Shown: piece after piece, positions 42,309-46,845 of the stretch
Layout of the letters: each line of letters begins with the position of its first letter
Numbering within the stretch: position 1 is the stretch's first letter
From: Paludibacteraceae bacterium
GTDB lineage: Bacteria > Bacteroidota > Bacteroidia > Bacteroidales > Paludibacteraceae
Length of the DNA: 46,845 nt
Assembly (NCBI GenBank): GCA_017559385.1
Contig: JAFYSK010000018.1
Span: 1 to 46,845, forward strand
Direction: 5' to 3'
Program-made: the position numbers and the translations under genes
Notes under the pieces: generated by a model
The model's database searches: none
Told to the model about the DNA's origin: nothing
Seen by the model: the letters and a program-made list of their open reading frames with translations, nothing else

Positions 42309-43652
42309 ATGAAAACCGAAGTTATTATGCAGCAACTTGCTGCAAAGCACCCAGGTGAAGCAGAGTATTTGCAAGCCGTTCAAGAGGTGTTGGAATCTAT
42401 CGAAGAGGTGTATAACCAACATCCTGAGTATGAGAAAGCTAAGATCGTTGAGCGAATGGTTGAACCAGATCGCATCTTTACTTTCCGTGTAACATGGATT
42501 GATGATCAAGGTCAGGTACAAACCAACCTCGGTTATCGTGTGCAGTTCAATTCTGCTATTGGTCCTTACAAGGGTGGTTTACGCTTCCATAAGGCTGTCA
42601 ATCCATCTATGCTCAAGTTCTTAGGCTTTGAGCAGACTTTCAAAAATGCTCTTACTACCCTCCCTATGGGTGGTGCCAAGGGTGGTTCTGACTTTGATCC
42701 TGTAGGTAAATCGGACGCAGAAATCATGCGCTTCTGCCAAGCTTTCATGCTTGAACTCTGGCACAATATTGGTGTTGATACTGATGTGCCTGCTGGCGAT
42801 GTTGGTGTGGGTGGCCGCGAGATTGGTTTCCTCAATGGTATGTACCAAAAACTTGCTCGTCAATACCACACAGGTGTACTCACTGGTAAAGGTATGACTT
42901 GGGGTGGTTCTATCCTCCGTCCAGAAGCTACTGGATATGGAGCGCTCTATTTCACCGAGCACCTTCTACACCAAGCGGGTAAATCTATTGTAGGTAAGAC
43001 TGTTGCTATCTCTGGCTTCGGTAACGTGGCTTGGGGGGCTGCTCAAAAGGCTACCGAGCTTGGAGCTAAAGTGGTGGCTATCTCTGGTCCTGATGGCGTT
43101 TGCGCTATCCCAGAGGGAATCACTCCTGAGATGATCGACTATATGCTAGTTATGCGTGCTTCTAACCGCAACAAAGTACAAGATATGGCAGATAAGTTCC
43201 CTGCACTAGCACAATTCACTCCTGGTAAGAAGGCTTGGTCTGTGCCTTGCGATATCGCTCTTCCATGTGCGTTCCAGAACGAGCTCAGCGAGGACGACGC
43301 TAAGGAACTCAAAGCTAATGGCTGCTGGTGCTGCTGCGAGGTAAGTAACATGGGTTGCCAACCTGGAGCTATTCACTACTTCCAACACAATGGCGTACTC
43401 TTTGCTCCAGGTAAAGCGGTTAACGCAGGTGGCGTAGCTACTTCTGGTTTGGAGATGACACAAAACTGCGAGCACCTCAGTTGGACTGCACAAGAGGTAG
43501 ATACTCGCCTCCATCAAATCATGGAGTCTATCCACGAGCAATGCGTGAAGTTCGGTACTCAAGCCGATGGCTCTATCGACTATGTCAAGGGTGCTAACAT
43601 CGCTGGCTTCATGAAGGTAGCTCAAGCTATGCTCGAACAAGGTATCGTATAA
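42309..43652 (+). CDS. gdhA: NADP-type glutamate dehydrogenase
   Basis: This 447-residue hexameric (small-subunit, S50 type) enzyme aminates 2-oxoglutarate to glutamate with NAD(P)H in the cytoplasm. GPYKGGLRFHKAVN (about 81-94) and LPMGGAKGGSDFDP (about 116-129) contain the substrate-binding and catalytic lysines. DVPAGDVGVGGREI has the conserved Asp, and ISGFGNVAWGAA (about 234-245) is the dinucleotide-binding loop. Length and sequence fit the biosynthetic NADP(H) class, though cofactor choice is not certain from sequence alone. A Cys-rich patch (NGCWCCCEVSNMGC) lies near 335-350. It has its own promoter and a terminator at 43715. Confidence 0.96.
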   Translation: MKTEVIMQQLAAKHPGEAEYLQAVQEVLESIEEVYNQHPEYEKAKIVERMVEPDRIFTFRVTWIDDQGQVQTNLGYRVQFNSAIGPYKGGLRFHKAVNPSMLKFLGFEQTFKNALTTLPMGGAKGGSDFDPVGKSDAEIMRFCQAFMLELWHNIGVDTDVPAGDVGVGGREIGFLNGMYQKLARQYHTGVLTGKGMTWGGSILRPEATGYGALYFTEHLLHQAGKSIVGKTVAISGFGNVAWGAAQKATELGAKVVAISGPDGVCAIPEGITPEMIDYMLVMRASNRNKVQDMADKFPALAQFTPGKKAWSVPCDIALPCAFQNELSEDDAKELKANGCWCCCEVSNMGCQPGAIHYFQHNGVLFAPGKAVNAGGVATSGLEMTQNCEHLSWTAQEVDTRLHQIMESIHEQCVKFGTQADGSIDYVKGANIAGFMKVAQAMLEQGIV

Positions 43653-43705
43653 TACTCTAGCGCAATCTAGAGTATCTAGACGATCTAGTTTTTCTAGACT
43701 ATCTA
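43652..43705. repeat. CTAG-rich palindromic cluster after gdhA
   Basis: ATACTCTAG (43652-43660) is mirrored by CTAGAGTAT (43667-43675), a perfect 9-bp inverted repeat with a 6-nt loop. Three further CTAG tetramers follow by 43697, five in all within about 40 bp. Confidence 0.75.
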
Positions 43706-43711
43706 TCAAAT

Positions 43712-43743
43712 AAAAAGGACCGCTCATTTGAGCGGTCCTTCTC
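43712..43743. terminator. Bidirectional terminator between gdhA and the OB-fold lipoprotein gene
   Basis: AAGGACCGCTCA (43715-43726) and TGAGCGGTCCTT (43729-43740) form a perfect 12-bp stem. It is preceded by A-runs and followed by a T-rich tract, so it can serve both convergent genes. Confidence 0.9.
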
Positions 43744-43776
43744 TTTCGCCTATAACCTATAACCTATAACCTATAG
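43744..43776. repeat. Heptamer CCTATAA repeat (inverted copy at 9489-9510)
   Basis: CCTATAA three times, then CCTATAG, starting near 43749 and preceded by CTTTCG. It lies in the 3' region of the lipoprotein gene. A further CCTATAACC occurs at 43786. Confidence 0.7.
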
Positions 43777-43796
43777 CGAAGCGTCCTATAACCTCA

Positions 43797-45614
43797 TCAA
43801 AGCTCAACTACGATTTGACTTGCGCGAACTTGGTTAGAAGATGCGGTAAACACTACCTCTGCAGCGTCACCTGTCCATGTACCGGTAGGGCCAGAGTAGG
43901 TGTAGTCGCCTGTTGACCATGTGAAGCAACCAGGACCATATTTAGCATCGTCATTAGCGGTGCAAGTGAAGCTTACTTTCTTTACATTGCCAACGGTTGA
44001 AGTTACGGTCAATGTTTGGTTCTTATAGATACGGTAGTGACCTTCGCCATTGTATGCACCAAGGATACCAGATGAAACGGTAATAGTTACACCGTCTTTG
44101 GTAATAGTGTATGCAGTTGCGTTATTAGAATCTGTTCCTGCATTACCTTTATCTACATCAGCATCGAATACGATAGCGCCCTCTGGAGTTGTGCCAGGGT
44201 TACCATTATCGTTACCGTTGTTGTCGCCGTTGTTATCGCCATTGCCACCTGGGTTTGGATTCTCGTTGCCGCTGCTGATCAATTTAACGAAGTATGCACC
44301 CATCACCTCGATCTTACCGTTGTATGAACCACGGAAACCACGGAGAGTAATCTTATCGCCATCCTTCAAACCAAGTGATGCAAATGATTTATCGTTAGAA
44401 GTGGTACCTACAGCAATAAACTCTTTGGTCAAACCATATACATATACGCTACCTGTTTCGTCAGCCAAATCAAAGTTACCGTATACAACGGCATTACCGC
44501 CAGCTGAAAGTCCGCTGATAACGCCAGTAAGTTCGTAATATACTTCAGGTGATTCTGGAGCATCGATAAACTCTTTAATAGTAACTACCTTAGCGGTAGG
44601 CTCTTTTTGCTCTACATTTGGATTAACACCAAACTCCTTATCGCCAACTTTTGCATAAGAGGTAGACTTAACACCCGCAGTACCGAAGTATGCTTCAAGT
44701 GAACCGTAAAGCAAAACCTCTTGACCATCTAGGTCAGGATTTTGAACAAGGTTCAATCCTGTACGCAATACGCCATTTGGCAATTGTACAGGTACGCAGT
44801 TGGTTGCAGTGATTTCGTCTGCAGAAAGAGCAACCAACAGGTTTGTGTTGTAGTTGTTTACACTACCATCGTCGTTGCTGCTACCAGAGAATGGTGCATT
44901 GAACTCAGCGCCACTAGCCATAGATGGACCATTAACTTGACCAACGATGTATGCTTTTACCCAATAGTTACCAGCTTGACTGTTGCTGAGCAACAATACG
45001 TCGTTAGCAGTATATGGGTTCTCCATAGTACCGTCACCTACAACCTCAGTTGGGTTGTTGTTACCTGAATTGCCGCTGCCAGACAATGCAGGGTTAGTAC
45101 TCTTCCAGATGTGGGCAGCACCCTTACCTACAGTCTCGTATGTGCCGTTGAAGTTGGTCAACTCGCCGTAGATTACTACATAGTCACCTACAGCAACACC
45201 CTCTGGGTTGGTGATCTTCTCGCCATTCAAGCCATAAACTTGGTATGCGTAGAAGTCCTCTTCAGTGTTGTCTTTAGAGTCTACGATATAGAACAATGCG
45301 TTACCAAATTGACTAATACCATCTGCGTGTTTAGAAGCCAATTTCTTAACCCAACCTTTTACATAGTACTTTGTTCCAGTTGTAGCTTCGCTTGCTAGTT
45401 GAGAGCAGATAGCGTTAGCCTCTGCTACGGTCAAACACTCTGCTGGGATATTCCATCCGATAGTGTCAGGAGCATCAGGGGTTACTTGGGTGGTGTCTCC
45501 ACCTTGTCCATTACCTGGACCATCAGGACGATCTGGTGGCATTGGTGGCTCGCAGCCGATAAATGCAACTGCTGCAAACAGCATAAATGCTGCTAAAATC
45601 TTGTTTAGTTTCAT
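43797..45614 (-). CDS. Surface/periplasmic lipoprotein with OB-fold-like modules
   Basis: This 605-residue protein has a lipoprotein signal peptide (MKLNKILAAFMLFAAVAFIG, then Cys21). After a Pro/Gly/Asp-rich linker come three OB-fold-like modules with the strand pattern YYVKGWVKKLAS / FYIVDS / VGDYVVIYGEL (about 80-165), NPYTANDVLLLSNSQAGNYWV (about 195-320, DUF6359-like) and YYELTGVISGL / ADETGSVYVYGLT (about 355-440). A low-complexity Asn/Gly/Asp stretch (about 445-475) precedes a beta-rich C-terminal module (IVFDADVDKGNAG to the end IVVEL). Such lipoproteins are common in Bacteroidales, often without known ligands; I cannot name one. It is transcribed alone, with its own promoter at 45683. 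Codon use looks like that of its neighbours. Confidence 0.85.
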   Translation of the reverse strand: MKLNKILAAFMLFAAVAFIGCEPPMPPDRPDGPGNGQGGDTTQVTPDAPDTIGWNIPAECLTVAEANAICSQLASEATTGTKYYVKGWVKKLASKHADGISQFGNALFYIVDSKDNTEEDFYAYQVYGLNGEKITNPEGVAVGDYVVIYGELTNFNGTYETVGKGAAHIWKSTNPALSGSGNSGNNNPTEVVGDGTMENPYTANDVLLLSNSQAGNYWVKAYIVGQVNGPSMASGAEFNAPFSGSSNDDGSVNNYNTNLLVALSADEITATNCVPVQLPNGVLRTGLNLVQNPDLDGQEVLLYGSLEAYFGTAGVKSTSYAKVGDKEFGVNPNVEQKEPTAKVVTIKEFIDAPESPEVYYELTGVISGLSAGGNAVVYGNFDLADETGSVYVYGLTKEFIAVGTTSNDKSFASLGLKDGDKITLRGFRGSYNGKIEVMGAYFVKLISSGNENPNPGGNGDNNGDNNGNDNGNPGTTPEGAIVFDADVDKGNAGTDSNNATAYTITKDGVTITVSSGILGAYNGEGHYRIYKNQTLTVTSTVGNVKKVSFTCTANDDAKYGPGCFTWSTGDYTYSGPTGTWTGDAAEVVFTASSNQVRASQIVVEL

Positions 45615-45682
45615 TTTTGTAAAAATTTATAATTTGTTTTGTTTGTATTGTAGCCTAATAAATGCAGTCTATAATCTGCCTG

Positions 45683-45714
45683 CAAAATTACTATAATTTT
45701 CTGACATACGCAAA
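45683..45714 (-). promoter_or_regulatory. Promoter of the OB-fold lipoprotein gene
   Basis: A -33 TTTG (45711-45714) and a -7 TAATTTTG (45683-45690) are 20 bp apart on the minus strand, about 70 nt before the ATG. Confidence 0.8.
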
Positions 45715-45784
45715 AAAATAAAACGAAAAAAGTAAAAAAACACAGAACCTCAATATCTATTTCTATGTTCTCTTCTTATATTTT

Positions 45785-45861
45785 CACGCACTATTCACGC
45801 ACAATAGACGCACAATAAGCGCACAATAAACGCACTATAATCGCACTATTCCTGTTATTCC
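45785..45861. repeat. Intergenic array of 11-bp units (array C)
   Basis: Seven 11-bp units in exact phase: CACGCACTATT, CACGCACAATA, GACGCACAATA, AGCGCACAATA, AACGCACTATA, ATCGCACTATT and CCTGTTATTCC. The core CGCAC(A/T)AT is unrelated to the units of arrays A and B, but the period is the same. It lies between the divergent promoters of the lipoprotein gene and infC. Confidence 0.87.
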
Positions 45862-45948
45862 ACTGGAACTTTGTGCGATGAATATGCTCGGTAAATGCCC
45901 AATGAATTAATCAAAATTTGCGAAATGTTAATTTTTTTTACAAAATAT

Positions 45949-45979
45949 TTTGTAGATTGGGAAAAAAGCAGTAATTTTG
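45949..45979 (+). promoter_or_regulatory. Promoter of infC-rpmI
   Basis: A -33 TTTG (45949-45952) and a -7 TAATTTTG (45972-45979) are 19 bp apart. The leader to the proposed start at 46055 is about 70 nt. Confidence 0.8.
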
Positions 45980-46040
45980 CACGCTGAATTGAGAACTATG
46001 CGTTTTCGATTGCAAATCAAGCGTTTTTATTAATTAATTT

Positions 46041-46057
46041 GGGAGGATAAAACTATA
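46041..46057 (+). promoter_or_regulatory. Strong Shine-Dalgarno and AUA start of infC
   Basis: GGGAGG (46041-46046) lies 8 nt before an ATA codon at 46055-46057. Between the in-frame stop at 46031 and the ATG at 46109 there is no ATG, GTG or TTG in this frame. Strong Shine-Dalgarno sequences are rare in Bacteroidota, so this one probably marks the true start. Confidence 0.7.
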
Positions 46058-46612
46058 GCAAATCCACAAAAAGGCCCACAACAACGTCGTGGCCGCGTAG
46101 AGAAAGAAATGCCAAACAGAATCAATGATAAGATTCGTGGCGTGAAGGAAGTTCGCCTTGTAGGCGATAATGTAGAGCAAGGTGTGTATACCTACGAAGA
46201 GGCTATGCGCATCGCAGACGATCAAAACCTCGATTTGGTGGAGATCTCAGCCAGTGCGGTACCACCAGTATGTCGAATTTTGGATTACCAAAAGTTCCTC
46301 TACCAAAAGAAACGCAAAGAGAAAGAGATCAAGGCTAATTCTGCTAAGGTGGTGATCAAAGAAATCCGTTTCGGACCACAAACAGACGAGCATGATTACA
46401 ACTTCAAACTCAAGCACGCGCAAGAGTTCTTGAAGGATGGCAACAAGGTAAAAGCATATGTCTTCTTCCGTGGACGAAGCATCTTGTTCAAGGATCAAGG
46501 TGAATTGTTGCTGGCGCGCTTCGCAAACGACCTTGAGGAATATGGCAAAGTAGAAGCTATGCCTAAACTCGAAGGCAAACGCATGATTGTCAACATCGCT
46601 CCGAAGAAGTAA
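46055..46612 (+). CDS. infC: Translation initiation factor IF-3
   Basis: IF-3 binds the 30S subunit, keeps it free of 50S and checks start-codon pairing. From the ATA at 46055 the protein is 185 residues ([20 protein letters not shown] if ATA is read as Met). The N-domain [22 protein letters not shown], the linker [23 protein letters not shown] and the C-domain [18 protein letters not shown] with FFRGR follow in standard order. The ATG at 46109 would give a 167-residue form lacking the basic 18-residue extension and without a clear Shine-Dalgarno. Rare start codons in infC allow IF-3 to limit its own synthesis (AUU in E. coli), and AUA here would fit that. rpmI follows at 46731. Confidence 0.95.
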   Translation: MANPQKGPQQRRGRVEKEMPNRINDKIRGVKEVRLVGDNVEQGVYTYEEAMRIADDQNLDLVEISASAVPPVCRILDYQKFLYQKKRKEKEIKANSAKVVIKEIRFGPQTDEHDYNFKLKHAQEFLKDGNKVKAYVFFRGRSILFKDQGELLLARFANDLEEYGKVEAMPKLEGKRMIVNIAPKK

Positions 46613-46730
46613 TGTTCCTTTGAAACTCTTGAAACATTTAAAACTTTTTGAACTTCACAGCACAGTCGTAGGGCCACCAATGGCTGCCTGAGACTTAAAA
46701 TCAATATTAACAATTTAAATTATTAACAAA

Positions 46731-46845
46731 ATGCCAAAGGTAAAGACTAATTCCGGTGCTAAAAAAAGATTCGCTCTTACCGGAACGGGCAAAATCAAGC
46801 GTAAACACGCTTACAAGAGTCACATTCTGACAAAGAAGACTAAAA
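46731..46845 (+). CDS. rpmI: Ribosomal protein bL35, N-terminal part
   Basis: The first 38 codons ([20 protein letters not shown] and on to LTKKTK) match the start of bL35, a small basic protein of the 50S subunit. The frame is open to the window's right edge. The infC-rpmI order is the usual infC-rpmI-rplT operon, so rplT is expected just beyond. The 118-nt spacer after infC holds a small GCCA-CCAA-TGGC hairpin (46672-46683) that could belong to a regulatory leader, without firm support. Confidence 0.95.
   Translation, partial: MPKVKTNSGAKKRFALTGTGKIKRKHAYKSHILTKKTK

Noticed and set aside
46613-46730. Ribosomal-protein leader (L20-type) before rpmI
   Set aside because: Only a 4-bp hairpin is visible, which is too little to call a regulatory RNA.
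1-46845. Insertion sequences, integrases or horizontally acquired island
   Set aside because: No transposase, recombinase, target-site duplications or abrupt change in composition was seen; most genes fit one Bacteroidales chromosome.

Overview
The window reads as a chromosome segment of an anaerobic or microaerophilic Bacteroidota bacterium, most likely of the order Bacteroidales. The evidence is a set of textbook Bacteroides-type promoters (-33 TTTG or TTG, then -7 TAnnTTTG), a PorQ gene of the type IX secretion system (T9SS), a Bacteroides-style fumarate reductase, both ATP- and pyrophosphate-dependent phosphofructokinases, DUF1343/NamZ, DUF819 and large secreted beta-repeat proteins. I cannot place it below order with confidence. 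There is no phage, IS element, CRISPR array or rRNA. The one RNA gene is tRNA-Ser(GCU).

Layout. 1-1068 (-): fumarate reductase frdC-frdA, with frdA cut by the window edge. 1361-6610 (+): a tight operon porQ-cmk-ispH-pfkA ending in a secreted protein of unknown function. 6932-12558 (+): two larger paralogues of that protein, each with its own promoter and terminator. 12806-17283 (+): PPi-phosphofructokinase, a small exported protein, a hotdog thioesterase and an acyl-CoA ligase, closed by a strong terminator. 17449-28783 (-): a 3105-residue secreted protein with about 30 cadherin-like beta-sandwich repeats and two jelly-roll-like modules, followed after 1 nt by uvrB. 29050-29670 (+): a HAD phosphatase, tail to tail with the (-) operon namZ / FAD-FeS oxidoreductase / CYTH triphosphatase (34182-29672). 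38340-34578 (-): acyltransferase, DUF819 permease-like protein, Omp85-family barrel. 39697-38502 (-): tRNA-Ser, then mltG. 40036-43652 (+): orphan sensor histidine kinase and gdhA. 45614-43797 (-): an OB-fold-rich lipoprotein. 46055-end (+): infC, apparently with an AUA start codon, and rpmI (partial).

How it fits together. Central carbon and energy genes (frd, pfkA, pfp, gdhA) and envelope genes (porQ, mltG, namZ, Omp85 protein, acyltransferase) alternate with secreted proteins that could be T9SS cargo. PorQ belongs to the secretion apparatus. The giant repeat protein and the three-member paralogue family each end in a conserved or CTD-like tail. That these tails are sorting signals is inference.

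Most worth a second look: (1) intergenic arrays built on an exact 11-bp period at three main loci (two related in inverted orientation, one unrelated in sequence), plus a two-unit example; (2) the three-gene secreted family around the two phosphofructokinases, made of 4, 6 and 6 modules with a shared C-terminal tail; (3) the giant 15 + 15 repeat protein; (4) infC starting at AUA behind a strong Shine-Dalgarno; (5) a tRNA-Ser terminator sitting directly before mltG.
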